Shown here piece by piece: positions 10,025 through 18,884 of a stretch of 64,000 nt of DNA; the first letter of the stretch is position 1, and every line of letters starts with the position of its first letter. Made by a program: the position numbers and the translations under genes. The notes under the pieces are model-generated. The model did no database searches. It was not told the origin of the DNA and saw nothing but the letters and a program-made list of their open reading frames with translations. The stretch is from Verrucomicrobiaceae bacterium (GTDB lineage Bacteria > Verrucomicrobiota > Verrucomicrobiia > Verrucomicrobiales > Akkermansiaceae), in contig JAIXWR010000045.1 in the NCBI GenBank assembly GCA_027491155.1, positions 22,960 through 86,959 on the forward strand, read 5' to 3'.

Positions 10025-10177
10025 ATGAACGTCATCGCCCTCACCATCCTCGTGAGCTCCTGTCTGGCAGGCATCTTCATCTGCTGCTTCGCCGGCGAGT
10101 TCCGCCGATCCCGCCGCTCCTCGCCCGAACGCGACTCCCTGCTGCCCCTCGACGACGACACGAATTTCCCGAAATGA
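10025..10177 (+). CDS. ccoS: CcoS-like cbb3 oxidase assembly protein
   Basis: A 50-residue protein with a single N-terminal transmembrane helix (ALTILVSSCLAGIFICCF) and an acidic C-terminal stretch (PLDDDTNF) comparable to the LFDDD segment of CcoS. CcoS is needed for heme b and copper insertion into CcoN. Its stop overlaps the ccoNO start (ATGA), implying translational coupling. In most bacteria ccoS follows ccoI; here it leads the operon. Identification rests on size, topology, acidic motif and context. Confidence 0.75.
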   Translation: MNVIALTILVSSCLAGIFICCFAGEFRRSRRSSPERDSLLPLDDDTNFPK

Positions 10178-12711
10178 ACACCGCGACCTCAAAGACGACC
10201 ACCATCACCTATGACGACCGCACCGTGCGGCAGTTCATGATCGCCTCCATCGTGTGGGGCATCGTGGGCATGCTCGTCGGGGTGATCTGCGCCACCCAGC
10301 TTTCCTGGTGGCAGATGAACGGCAAGTTCATCGAATCGATCACCGGAGGCCTGTTCAAGGGCGAGGGCCTCCAGTACATCACCTTCGGTCGCCTCCGTCC
10401 GCTTCACACCAATGCGGTGATCTTCGCCTTCGTCGGCAACATGATGTTCGCCGGCGTCTATTACTCGACGCAGCGCCTTTGCAAGTGCCGCACCGCCTCG
10501 GACCTGCTGTCGAAGATCCACATGTGGGGCTGGCAGTTGATCATCGTGGCCGCGGCGATCACGCTTCCCGCCGGCCTGACCCGCGGCAAGGAATACGCCG
10601 AGTTGATCTGGCCGATCAACATCGCCGTCGCGCTGATCTGGGTGGTCTTCGCCATCAACTTCTTCTGGACCCTGGCCAAGCGCAACGAGCCGAGCCTCTA
10701 CGTCGCCCTGTGGTTCTACATCGCGACCATCGTGACGATCGCGATGCTCTACATCGTCAACCACCTCTCCTTGCCGACCTCTTTCCTTCACTCCTATCCC
10801 GTCTTCGGAGGCTTCGCGGACGGCCTGGTGCAGTGGTGGTACGGTCACAACGCCGTGGCCTTCTTCCTGACGACCCCGATCCTCGGGATCATGTATTACT
10901 TCCTGCCCAAGGCGGCGAACCGGCCGGTCTACAGCTACCGGCTGTCGATCGTCCACTTCTGGTCGCTGGTCTTCCTCTACATCTGGGCCGGACCGCACCA
11001 TCTGCTCAACACCTCGCTCCCGCGCTGGTTGCAGATGCTCGGGATGCTGTTTTCGCTCATGCTCTGGGCCCCTTCCTGGGGTGGGATGCTGAATGGCCTG
11101 CTCACCCTGCGCGGGGCATGGGCGAAACTACGCACCGATCCGGTGATCAAGTTCTTCGTCGCCGGCATCACCTTCTACGGCATGGCCACTTTCGAAGGCC
11201 CGCTGCTTTCGATCCGGGCGGTCAACGCGCTGTCCCATTACACCGACTGGGGCATCGGCCATGTCCACTCCGGCGCCCTCGGTTGGAACGGCTTCATGGC
11301 CGCCGGCCTGTTCTACTGGCTCGCGCCGCGGCTGTGGAAAACCAAGCTGTGGTCCGCTTCGCTGGCCAACATGCACTTCTGGATCGGGCTCGTCGGCATC
11401 CTGCTCTACGTGGTGGCGATGTGGACCTCCGGGATCATGCAGGGCCTGATGCTCGGGGAGGTCGCGGAAGGCGGCACCACGCTGAAGTACGAGTTCGTGG
11501 AAACGCTCAAGGCGATCCAGCTCCCCTACATCCTCCGCTCGATCGGCGGAACGCTCTATCTCATCGGCTTCTTCCTCTGCGCTTATAACATCTTCAAGAC
11601 CGCCCGCTCCGGCCAGCCTCACGACGATACCGTGGAAGTGACGGTGCCCGTGAAGGAGCACGACAAGATGCCGCTTTCGCAGGGCCTGTTCAGCGATCCG
11701 GTGGCCTACACCGTGGCCGGCCTGGCGGCGATGATCCTGTGGTTCTTCCTGCCTCCCCACGCCGACAAGGCCGCGCTGCTGGTGGCCATGGTGCTTGGCG
11801 TCCAGGCCGTCCGAACCTTCCGCCGCAAGGGCCAGGCATGGGACCAGTGGCACGAAAGCCTGCTGCGCAACTACCTGCCCTTCACCCTGCTGATCTTCGT
11901 GGCCGTGGCGATCGGCGGGGGCGTGCAGATCGTTCCCGCGCTGCTGGTGAACCGCGCCAAGAACATCGAGGGCCGCCTGCAGGAGCTCTACACGCCGCTC
12001 GAGCTGGCCGGCCGCGATATCTATGTCGCCGAAGGTTGCTACAACTGCCACTCGCAGATGATCCGCACCCTGGTGCCGGACGTGATGCGCTACGGCCGGG
12101 CCGGCGTGGTGGATGACTACTCGCACCTTGGCGAATCCCTGTTCGACCATCCCTACCAGTGGGGTTCCAAGCGCACCGGTCCGGACCTCGCCCGCGAGGG
12201 CGGCCCGCTGGTCGCCGGATCCACCCACGTCCGTTCCGGCAAGCGCGACAACAAGTGGCACTGGTTCCACTTCATGAACCCGCGCTGGGCGAACGAGGAC
12301 TCCAACATGCCTTCCTACCCCTGGCTCTACGAGAAGAAGACCGACTTCAAGTCGCTGCCGTCCAAGATCGCCGTCCAGAGCCGCCTCGGCGTGCCCTATC
12401 CGGCCTGGACCAAGGACGAGATCGACCAGCAGGCCCGCGAGCAGGGCATGGCGATCGCCCGCTCGCTGTTCGAAGGTACCACGCCGGTCGGCTACGAGCC
12501 GATGAAGGGCGCGAGCACCGAGGAACTGGTCCGCCATTTCTCGGAAAGCCAGGTGGTGGCGCTGATCGCCTACATGCAGAAGCTCGGCAGCTATCAGGTG
12601 ATCATCAAGGACGGCCTGCCGACACCGACGCCGCTCGATCCCGACAGCTACCGCAAGGTGGCCGAGAAGACCGAGGCCTTCCGCAAGGGTGAAACCACGA
12701 CCAATCCCTGA
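10174..12711 (+). CDS. ccoNO: cbb3-type cytochrome c oxidase, fused subunits I and II (CcoN-CcoO)
   Basis: The 845-residue fusion carries the catalytic heme-copper subunit and the membrane-bound c-type cytochrome. The CcoN part (1 to about 500) has about 12 membrane helices and the expected histidines: His78 (RPLHTN, low-spin heme b), His225 (YGHN) and His275/His276 (GPHH) for CuB, and His363/His365 (HVHSG) for the hemes. The CcoO part (about 545-845) has one membrane anchor, then CYNCH (Cys622, Cys625, His626) binding heme c. The enzyme reduces oxygen with high affinity while pumping protons. Fused CcoNO proteins are known in several phyla including Bacteroidota. The start overlaps ccoS by four bases; ccoQ follows after 13 bp. 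Confidence 0.97.
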   Translation: MNTATSKTTTITYDDRTVRQFMIASIVWGIVGMLVGVICATQLSWWQMNGKFIESITGGLFKGEGLQYITFGRLRPLHTNAVIFAFVGNMMFAGVYYSTQRLCKCRTASDLLSKIHMWGWQLIIVAAAITLPAGLTRGKEYAELIWPINIAVALIWVVFAINFFWTLAKRNEPSLYVALWFYIATIVTIAMLYIVNHLSLPTSFLHSYPVFGGFADGLVQWWYGHNAVAFFLTTPILGIMYYFLPKAANRPVYSYRLSIVHFWSLVFLYIWAGPHHLLNTSLPRWLQMLGMLFSLMLWAPSWGGMLNGLLTLRGAWAKLRTDPVIKFFVAGITFYGMATFEGPLLSIRAVNALSHYTDWGIGHVHSGALGWNGFMAAGLFYWLAPRLWKTKLWSASLANMHFWIGLVGILLYVVAMWTSGIMQGLMLGEVAEGGTTLKYEFVETLKAIQLPYILRSIGGTLYLIGFFLCAYNIFKTARSGQPHDDTVEVTVPVKEHDKMPLSQGLFSDPVAYTVAGLAAMILWFFLPPHADKAALLVAMVLGVQAVRTFRRKGQAWDQWHESLLRNYLPFTLLIFVAVAIGGGVQIVPALLVNRAKNIEGRLQELYTPLELAGRDIYVAEGCYNCHSQMIRTLVPDVMRYGRAGVVDDYSHLGESLFDHPYQWGSKRTGPDLAREGGPLVAGSTHVRSGKRDNKWHWFHFMNPRWANEDSNMPSYPWLYEKKTDFKSLPSKIAVQSRLGVPYPAWTKDEIDQQAREQGMAIARSLFEGTTPVGYEPMKGASTEELVRHFSESQVVALIAYMQKLGSYQVIIKDGLPTPTPLDPDSYRKVAEKTEAFRKGETTTNP

Positions 12712-12724
12712 ACCTCCTGCCGCC

Positions 12725-12901
12725 ATGTTCAAACGACTCAACCTGGAAGACTGGGGCGACCTCGTCCCGATGACCGCCTTCGGGGTGCTCTTCACCTTCT
12801 TCCTCTTCGCCATGCTCTGGGCCCTGCGCCTGCGGCCGGCCGAGCGCAAGCGCATGGCGGAACTCCCGCTTCAAGATTCCAAAGACACTTCCGATCCATG
12901 A
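12725..12901 (+). CDS. ccoQ: CcoQ-like small cbb3 oxidase subunit
   Basis: 58 residues with one transmembrane helix (MTAFGVLFTFFLFAMLWAL) followed by a basic, polar tail, the usual layout of CcoQ/FixQ, which stabilises the oxidase complex. It lies between ccoNO and ccoP, the canonical place, and its TGA overlaps the ccoP ATG. The ATG at 12725 is chosen over a start 36 bp upstream because the latter lies inside ccoNO and adds only a proline-rich leader. Confidence 0.85.
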   Translation: MFKRLNLEDWGDLVPMTAFGVLFTFFLFAMLWALRLRPAERKRMAELPLQDSKDTSDP

Positions 12902-13521
12902 ATCCCGAGATCAAACGCGGCAACTACGCCAAGGAAAAGGGCGAGGTCGTGCTCCGCGAGCACGAGTACGACGGCATCCAGGAGTTCGACCAGAAACTCC
13001 CCAACTGGTGGCTCTTCACCTTCTACGGGGCCATCGTCTGGTTCGTCGTTTACTGGGGCCTCTACTACCACACCAAGATCTACCGGACCGACCAGGAGAA
13101 GGTGGTCGCGAGCATCACCGCCCTTCACGAGAAGAAGGAGGCGGAGCTTGCGGCCCTCATGAACTCGCTCGACGACGCGACCATGATCGGCAAGTTGGCC
13201 ACCGACCCGGTGGTCGTCGCGTCCGGCGAGGCGATCTACACGACGAACTGCGTGGCCTGCCATGCCGCGGACCTGAGCGCCACGATGGAGGTCGCCGGCA
13301 ACAAGATCCCGCTGCCCGGCATGTCCCTGAACGACGGCGTGTGGAAGTACGGGTCGAAGCCGATGGATCTTTTCAAGCTGATCAACGAAGGCACCCCGGC
13401 GGACTCGCCCGGTCACAACGGCGCGAAGATGGTCGCCTGGGGCCAGGTTCTCTCGCCGAAACAGATCGCCGAGGTCACCGCCTACATCATTTCAAAGAAT
13501 CCCAAGGACTTCGGCGGTTGA
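12898..13521 (+). CDS. ccoP: cbb3 oxidase cytochrome c subunit CcoP, single-heme form
   Basis: 207 residues: a cytoplasmic N-terminus with the family segment EYDGIQEFDQKLPNWW, one transmembrane helix (about 38-58), a coiled linker, and one cytochrome c domain with CVACH near residue 117 and a methionine ligand candidate in the second half (GAKMVAW). Typical proteobacterial CcoP is about 300 residues with two CXXCH hemes; only one is present here. CcoP accepts electrons from soluble or membrane c-type cytochromes and passes them to CcoO. It overlaps ccoQ by four bases. Confidence 0.93.
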   Translation: MNPEIKRGNYAKEKGEVVLREHEYDGIQEFDQKLPNWWLFTFYGAIVWFVVYWGLYYHTKIYRTDQEKVVASITALHEKKEAELAALMNSLDDATMIGKLATDPVVVASGEAIYTTNCVACHAADLSATMEVAGNKIPLPGMSLNDGVWKYGSKPMDLFKLINEGTPADSPGHNGAKMVAWGQVLSPKQIAEVTAYIISKNPKDFGG

Positions 13522-13559
13522 GCCTCCGTCCGTCTTTTCCCCCCCCCACCCCGAAACCA

Positions 13560-13760
13560 ATGAACCAAGAGAAATGCAGCCATGACGAAGGTCACGGCAC
13601 CCTGCGCCAGCGCGTGATGGACCACCTGGTCGGTCTCGTTCCCAAGGAAACCGCGATCTGCGAGTTCGATTGCTCGCGGACCGAGTGCTCGAACGAGGAA
13701 TGGTCCCATTGCAAGCGCCGGCTCGCTTCGCTCGAGCCGGTCGAGGCGACCCCGGGTTGA
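13560..13760 (+). CDS. Small Cys-rich protein in the cbb3 operon
   Basis: 66 residues, no membrane segment, with one early cysteine (EKCSHDEGH) and a cluster near the C-terminus (CEFDCSRTEC, then HC). The first histidines and cysteine could form a metal site. It starts 38 bp after ccoP on the same strand and keeps the high-GC codon pattern. No family was recognised. The spacing suggests co-expression with the oxidase; metal or Fe-S handling is only a guess. Confidence 0.55.
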   Translation: MNQEKCSHDEGHGTLRQRVMDHLVGLVPKETAICEFDCSRTECSNEEWSHCKRRLASLEPVEATPG

Positions 13761-14114
13761 TTGGCCCCTCCGGGGCTGGCAACGGTCTCCTGTCATAGAC
13801 GCGCCGGGACGGTCAATCCGCCCGGGTGGACTCACTTTGCCTTGAGATGGCGTAGGTGGGTGAGAGGCGATACTTGGGCGGTTTCGTAGGCATCTCGCCC
13901 TAGGGGCTGAAATGGGCGGGCCCGCCTGCCCTGCATCGCTTCAACGAAGGGGCGGCCCGGGCCCGAGCCGGGTAGGGGGGGCTTGCGGCAGGATGCCGCA
14001 GCCACTTCACGGTTCGGACGGGGTCCTTGCTTTTGCAGGATTCGCGCATCCTGCGCGATGGAATGCGGAGCGGGCCCGGCGGGGGCAGGGCATCGTGCGG
14101 CCGTTCACTCCACC
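13761..14114. other. Intergenic region between the ccoP-linked gene and ccoG, rich in short palindromes
   Basis: 354 bp without a convincing gene. It holds several inverted repeats: a perfect 12-bp palindrome (GGCGGGCCCGCC, 13915-13926), a hairpin GCGGCA-gga-TGCCGC (13985-13999) and a hairpin GCAGGAT-6 nt-ATCCTGC (14035-14054). A C-rich/G-rich stem (CCCCTCCGGGG) follows the upstream gene and may act as a weak terminator. No T tract and no clear promoter hexamers were seen. Confidence 0.45.
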
Positions 14115-15518
14115 ATGTCCGCACCCGCCCAGAAGCAGCCGAACCTCGATTCCGTCACCACGATCAATCAGGACGGGTCGCGCTTCTTCCTGCATCCCGC
14201 GGATGTCAAAGGGCGCTGGACGCTGGCGCGGCGGGTCTTCGGGATCCTGCTGATCGCGATCTACGTGGCCCTTCCCTGGATTCCGGTCAACGGCAGCCCG
14301 GCGCTGTTCTTCGATGTCGAGATGCGGCGCTTCCATGTCTTCGGGCTGACGCTCGTGCCCCAGGACCTGTGGGTGATGTTCTTCGGCGTGACGGGTCTCG
14401 GCTTCACGCTGTTCTTCGTCACCGCGCTGCTCGGCCGGCTGTGGTGCGGCTGGGCCTGTCCTTACACCGTGTTCCTGGACCACGTGTTCCGCCGGATCGA
14501 GCGCTGGATCGAGGGCGACTCGGTGGCGCGGAAGCAACTCGCCGCCGCGCCTTGGACCGCCGGCAAGGTGCTGCGACGGGTGCTGAAGCACGGGCTCTAT
14601 GTGCTCTGCGCGACGCTGATCGCCCATGTGTTCCTTTCCTATTTCGTCTCGATCGAACGCCTCTACAGCCACATGCAGGAAGGCCCGCTGGCCCATGCCA
14701 CGGCCTTCGGCATCGTGGTCTTCCTCACGCTGGTCTTGTGGTTCTGCTTCGGCTGGTTCCGCGAGCAGTTCTGCATCATCATGTGCCCCTACGGCCGCTT
14801 GCAGAGCGCGCTGACGGACGACGACACGGTGGTCATCGGCTACGACGAGAAGCGCGGCGAGCCGCGCGGCCCGAAGGACAAGGTGAGTGGTTCTTGCATC
14901 GACTGCCGGCGCTGCGTGAACGTCTGCCCGACCGGGATCGACATCCGCAACGGCTTGCAGCTCGAATGCATCGGCTGCGCGGCCTGCATCGACGCCTGCG
15001 ACGACATCATGACCAGGATTGGCCGGCCGAAGGGGCTGGTCCGCTACGACTCGCTCAACGGGCTGTCGGGCAAGAAGCGTCGAATCCTGCGGCCGCGGGT
15101 GATTGCCTACACGCTGCTGGGCCTGCTGGGGCTGACGGCGTTTTCGATCGCCGGCTGGAAGCGGGCCAAACCCTTCACCGCGGATTTCTCCCGGATGCGC
15201 GGCCAGCCGTTCTATGCCGACGGCTCGGCGGTGCGAAACCACTACCAGGTGCGCTTTCACAACAAGCGCAACCAGCCGGCCCGCTTCAGCGTGCAGCTGG
15301 CGGACGCGCCGGAAGGCTTCACGCTCAGCGGGGCGGATGCGGTGGTCGAAGTCCCGCCGCTCGGCGAGGTGACCCGGCCCGCGATCGTGGTCGTGCCGGC
15401 CGGTTCCTACCGGGGCACCACCGCGCTGCAGTTCGAGGTCCGCGCCGAGCCGGGCGACGTGACGATCCGCCACGAGATGCGTTTCCTCGGCCCCGATCCC
15501 TATTCTTCCCAACCCTGA
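14115..15518 (+). CDS. ccoG: Cytochrome c oxidase accessory protein CcoG (FixG/RdxA family)
   Basis: 467 residues. Several membrane helices, with LWCGWACPYTVF and FCIIMCPYGRLQ, precede two ferredoxin-type 4Fe-4S motifs (CIDCRRCVNVCPTG and CIGCAACIDACD) and a C-terminal Ig-like FixG domain. CcoG is a cupric reductase that supplies Cu(I) for cbb3 assembly (family knowledge). The ATG at 14115 (MSAPAQKQ) is chosen because conserved residues such as DGSRFFLHP start shortly after it; a longer open frame upstream lacks family similarity. It is followed after 6 bp by the small FixH-like gene. Confidence 0.95.
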   Translation: MSAPAQKQPNLDSVTTINQDGSRFFLHPADVKGRWTLARRVFGILLIAIYVALPWIPVNGSPALFFDVEMRRFHVFGLTLVPQDLWVMFFGVTGLGFTLFFVTALLGRLWCGWACPYTVFLDHVFRRIERWIEGDSVARKQLAAAPWTAGKVLRRVLKHGLYVLCATLIAHVFLSYFVSIERLYSHMQEGPLAHATAFGIVVFLTLVLWFCFGWFREQFCIIMCPYGRLQSALTDDDTVVIGYDEKRGEPRGPKDKVSGSCIDCRRCVNVCPTGIDIRNGLQLECIGCAACIDACDDIMTRIGRPKGLVRYDSLNGLSGKKRRILRPRVIAYTLLGLLGLTAFSIAGWKRAKPFTADFSRMRGQPFYADGSAVRNHYQVRFHNKRNQPARFSVQLADAPEGFTLSGADAVVEVPPLGEVTRPAIVVVPAGSYRGTTALQFEVRAEPGDVTIRHEMRFLGPDPYSSQP

Positions 15519-15524
15519 CCTACC

Positions 15525-15680
15525 ATGAATCCCGTAGATGAAAAGAAGGACGGCTTCCTCGTCCGCCATCCCTGGTTGTTCGTCCTGCTCGCCTTCGCGC
15601 TGCTGATCTCGGCGTGGACCGCGCTGATCACCGTGGCGGTGAAGCATTCGCCGCAGCAGGTGGAGTTGAATCTGAAATGA
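15525..15680 (+). CDS. ccoH: Minimal CcoH/FixH-like single-TM protein
   Basis: 51 residues: a charged start (MNPVDEKKDGFLVRHP), one transmembrane helix (WLFVLLAFALLISAWTALITV) and about 13 polar residues. It occupies the ccoH slot between ccoG and the DsbD_2/TauE-like gene, 6 bp after ccoG. Normal FixH is about 150 residues with a periplasmic domain; here only the anchor remains. CcoH interacts with CcoN during late assembly, and the anchor may be sufficient. The name is a positional inference. Confidence 0.6.
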   Translation: MNPVDEKKDGFLVRHPWLFVLLAFALLISAWTALITVAVKHSPQQVELNLK

Positions 15681-15687
15681 GGTTCGC

Positions 15688-15747
15688 GGGAGCGCCGGCT
15701 TTAGCCGGCATGACCTACCATCCAAGCCGGCTAAAGCCTGCGCTCCC
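15688..15747. repeat. REP-like inverted repeat between ccoH-like and tauE-like genes
   Basis: Two long arms face each other across a 16-bp centre: the left arm runs from GGGAGCGCCGGC through TTTAGCCGGC (15688-15709) and the right arm from GCCGGCTAAAGC to GCGCTCCC (15726-15747). They pair with few mismatches, giving a stem of about 20 bp. The size and intergenic location fit a repetitive extragenic palindrome; within an operon it could adjust mRNA stability or partly terminate transcription. Confidence 0.7.
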
Positions 15748-15775
15748 TTCTTTGATCCCTTAAGTCGACACGATC

Positions 15776-16477
15776 ATGGACCTGACCCTTGCCGGAGCTT
15801 TGATTACCGGACTCGCCACGAGCCTGCACTGCGCGGGCATGTGCGGGCCGCTGGCCTGCGGCGTCACCGCGCTTGCGAAGAACGAGGGCGAGCGGATGGC
15901 CGCAGCCTCGCTCTATCATGCCGGCCGGCTGGCGGCGTACACGACCATCGGCGCGATCTGCGGGGCGGTGGGCAAGGAGCCTCTCGGGTGGTTCTTCGAT
16001 TCGCCCGCGGTGCTGCTGCCGTGGGCCATGGTCGCCGCGCTGCTGCTGCTGGCGACCGGGCTGGAGAAGAAGATCCCGCGGCCGGCGTTCCTGACGCGGC
16101 TGGCGGTGCGGATGCGTTTCAAGGCGCAGCGGATGCCCGCGGTGGCGGGTGCGGGGATGACCGGCCTGCTCACGCCTTTCCTGCCCTGCGCGCCGCTTTA
16201 CGCGGTGTTCCTTGCCCTGCTGACCTCGGGATCCGGAGCCCGCGGGGCGGAGGTCGCGCTGGCCTTCGGGCTGGGCACGGTGCCGCTGCTGTGGGTGGCC
16301 CAGCACGGCTTTCACCGGCTGCGCGGCAAGCTCACGCCGCTCGGCATGGCCCGCTTCCAGCGCGGGTTGGCGCTGGTCACCGCGCTGGTGCTGATGTGGC
16401 GCTTGCACGACACCCTGCCCTTCGGCCCGGCGGAGGTCGTGGGGGAAGAGAAAGAGCTGCCTTCCTGCTGTCATTGA
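15776..16477 (+). CDS. Sulfite exporter TauE/SafE family (DsbD_2) membrane protein of the cbb3 locus
   Basis: 233 residues with about six transmembrane helices. The N-terminal LHCAGMCGPLACG motif and the later TPFLPCAPLY motif are hallmarks of the DsbD_2/urease-accessory-like family that commonly sits between ccoG/H and ccoI. Such proteins are thought to move copper or reducing equivalents across the membrane for oxidase assembly. The C-terminus ends CCH, a possible metal-binding tail. It lies 4 bp upstream of ccoI. Confidence 0.85.
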   Translation: MDLTLAGALITGLATSLHCAGMCGPLACGVTALAKNEGERMAAASLYHAGRLAAYTTIGAICGAVGKEPLGWFFDSPAVLLPWAMVAALLLLATGLEKKIPRPAFLTRLAVRMRFKAQRMPAVAGAGMTGLLTPFLPCAPLYAVFLALLTSGSGARGAEVALAFGLGTVPLLWVAQHGFHRLRGKLTPLGMARFQRGLALVTALVLMWRLHDTLPFGPAEVVGEEKELPSCCH

Positions 16478-16481
16478 ATCC

Positions 16482-18884
16482 ATGAACGTTTGCGAACATT
16501 GCGGAACGGCTTTCACGCCGCGGGCGGAAGGCGAGAAATACTGCTGCCGGGGCTGCGACTACGTGGCGTCGATGATCCGCGACCAGGGCTTCGGCCGCTA
16601 CTACGAGCTGAAGCAGGACGCGACCGGCACCCCGGTGCGCAGCCGGCCTTTCGAAGATCATGACTTCGCCTGGCTCGCACCTGCTGCCGAGGCCGCCGAA
16701 GCGCAGTCGCGGGACGGCGTGGTGGAGCTGGATTGCGCGGTCGAGGGCATCTCGTGCATCGGCTGCGTGTGGCTGATCGAGCGCTTGTTCGAGCGCCACG
16801 ACGGCGCGGTGCGGGCGGCGGCGAACCCGGCGAACGGGCGGCTGCATCTGGAATGGCGGCGCGGGGCTTGCGACGTCGATGCCTTCGCGCGGGAGCTCGC
16901 CGGATTCGGCTACGTGATCGCCCCGGCCACCGGCGGCAGCCAGGCGCAGGAGCGGCGGAATCTGGCCGGCAGGATGGGCCTGTGCGGGGCCTTCGCGCTG
17001 AATGCGATGGCCTTCTCGCTGCCGCACTACCTCGGGATGCCGGCGGACTTCGAGTATGCCGGGCTTTTCCGGCTGATCGCTTTCGGCTCGGCGTCGATGG
17101 CGATGCTGGCGGGCGGCAGTTACTTCATCGTCCGGGCGTGGCGCGCGCTGAGATCCGGGGCGCTGCACATCGACCTGCCGATCGCGCTCGGCCTGATCGC
17201 GGCCTACCTCGGATCGATTGCCGGCTGGATGGCGGGCGAGGAATCGCTGCTGTATTTCGATTTCGTCGCGACCTTCGTCTTCCTCATGCTGCTCGGCCGC
17301 CATGTGCAGACCGCGGCGGTGGAGAAGAACCGGCTGCGGCTGGTCCGGCGTTCGCCGCTGCCGGAGTCGGTGAAATCGGGGGACGCGACGGTGGCCACGG
17401 CCGACCTGGCACCGGGCATGAGTTTCCAATTCGAGCCGGGCAAGGCGCTGCCGGTCTCGGCCTGCCTGTCGGAGGGCGTGGCGGAAGTTTCGCTGGAATG
17501 GATCCACGGCGAGGCGGATCCGGTCACCCTGCTGCCCGGGGCGCGCTTGCCGGCCGGGGCCATCCTGTTAGGCCGGCAGGCGGTGACGGTGACGGCGGAT
17601 GAAACCTGGGCCGACTCCCTGATTTCGAAGCTGACCGCGGACGCTTCGGGCGACCGGGGGTCGCCGGTCTTCCAGCGGCTGCTCAAGGTCTATCTCGCGG
17701 TGGTGATCGTGCTCGGCCTCGCGGTGTTTGCCGGTTGGTCGGCGGGGGGCGACTGGCGGACCGGCTTGCAGGCGATGATTTCCGTCTTCGTCGTCTCCTG
17801 CCCCTGCGCGTTGGGCGTGGCGGTGCCGCTGGCGGACGAATGGGCGGCGGCGCGGCTCGCTCGGGCGGGGGCTTTCGTGCGGCGGGCCAGCCTGTGGCCG
17901 CGGCTGCGGCGGGTGAAGCACGTGATCTTCGACAAGACGGGCACGCTCACGCTGGAGCGGCCGGAGCTGGTGAATCCGGCGGCGGTCGAGGGGCTCGACG
18001 ACCGCTCGGCACTGGCGCTGGCCCGGCTGACCCGCGGGTCGCTGCACCCGGTGTCGCGGACGCTGCTGGAGGCTCTCGGCGGGCGCGGGCAGCGTTTGTT
18101 GGAGACGCTGGGGCCGGTGGCGGTGAACGAGACGCCCGGGCTGGGGGTGGACTGCCGTTGCGAGGACGGCGGCTGGTTCCTCGGCAAGGGCGAGCGCGGG
18201 ACCGAGCTGCTCCATGACGGCGAGCTGGTCGCGTGGTTCACGTTCCGCGACTCGCTGCGGCCGGGCGCGGCGGAGGCGATCCGGCGGCTGGAGCGGCGCG
18301 GGCTTTCCGCGCACATCCTGTCCGGCGATGCCCCGGAAAAGGTCGCCCGGCTGGCCGCGGCGCTGGGTTTGGAGCCGTCGCAGGCGGTGGGCGGCCTCTG
18401 CCCGGAGGAAAAAGCGGCGCGGGTGAAGGCGCTGGACCACCAGGACACGCTCTACGTCGGCGACGGGGCGAACGACTCGCTGGCCTTCGACGCGGCCTTC
18501 GTGACCGGCACCCCGGTGGTGGACCGCAGCCTGCTGGAATCCAAGGCCGACTTCTATGCCCTGGGATCCGGCCTGGCCTATCTGGCGGAGGCTTTTGCCG
18601 CGGCGGACGCCCGGGCCCGCGGGGTGCGGCAGGCCTTCGGATTCGCGCTTTCCTACAATCTGGCGGTGGTGGCGGTTTCCGCCGCCGGCCACATGAATCC
18701 GCTGATGGCGGCCATCCTGATGCCGCTGAGCTCCGTGGTTTCGATCCTTTTGGTCGCCTCGGGATCGCGCACACCTTTGGTTGATCTCTCCCGCAGGAGT
18801 CCCTACGCTCGGACCGGCACCCCCAACAAGGGGCCGATTCACCATGAGCCAGGCGAGCAAGCAATTCGAAGCAACCCTGCATGA
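16482..18884 (+). CDS. ccoI: Heavy-metal P1B-type ATPase CcoI (copper export for cbb3 assembly)
   Basis: 800 residues. An N-terminal Cys-rich segment (CEHC, YCCRGC) precedes an HMA domain with CIGC (Cys92, Cys95). The core shows CPC (Cys440-Pro-Cys442) in a membrane helix, the phosphorylation motif DKTGT at Asp484, a nucleotide-binding HP motif (SLHPVS) and the hinge GDGAND. The actuator motif reads HGEADP where TGEP/TGES is usual. CcoI pumps copper to the periplasmic side for the CuB centre. The final 30 or so residues after the last helices are polar and basic, and the reading frame overlaps the start of the AraC gene by 41 bp. Confidence 0.93.
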   Translation: MNVCEHCGTAFTPRAEGEKYCCRGCDYVASMIRDQGFGRYYELKQDATGTPVRSRPFEDHDFAWLAPAAEAAEAQSRDGVVELDCAVEGISCIGCVWLIERLFERHDGAVRAAANPANGRLHLEWRRGACDVDAFARELAGFGYVIAPATGGSQAQERRNLAGRMGLCGAFALNAMAFSLPHYLGMPADFEYAGLFRLIAFGSASMAMLAGGSYFIVRAWRALRSGALHIDLPIALGLIAAYLGSIAGWMAGEESLLYFDFVATFVFLMLLGRHVQTAAVEKNRLRLVRRSPLPESVKSGDATVATADLAPGMSFQFEPGKALPVSACLSEGVAEVSLEWIHGEADPVTLLPGARLPAGAILLGRQAVTVTADETWADSLISKLTADASGDRGSPVFQRLLKVYLAVVIVLGLAVFAGWSAGGDWRTGLQAMISVFVVSCPCALGVAVPLADEWAAARLARAGAFVRRASLWPRLRRVKHVIFDKTGTLTLERPELVNPAAVEGLDDRSALALARLTRGSLHPVSRTLLEALGGRGQRLLETLGPVAVNETPGLGVDCRCEDGGWFLGKGERGTELLHDGELVAWFTFRDSLRPGAAEAIRRLERRGLSAHILSGDAPEKVARLAAALGLEPSQAVGGLCPEEKAARVKALDHQDTLYVGDGANDSLAFDAAFVTGTPVVDRSLLESKADFYALGSGLAYLAEAFAAADARARGVRQAFGFALSYNLAVVAVSAAGHMNPLMAAILMPLSSVVSILLVASGSRTPLVDLSRRSPYARTGTPNKGPIHHEPGEQAIRSNPA

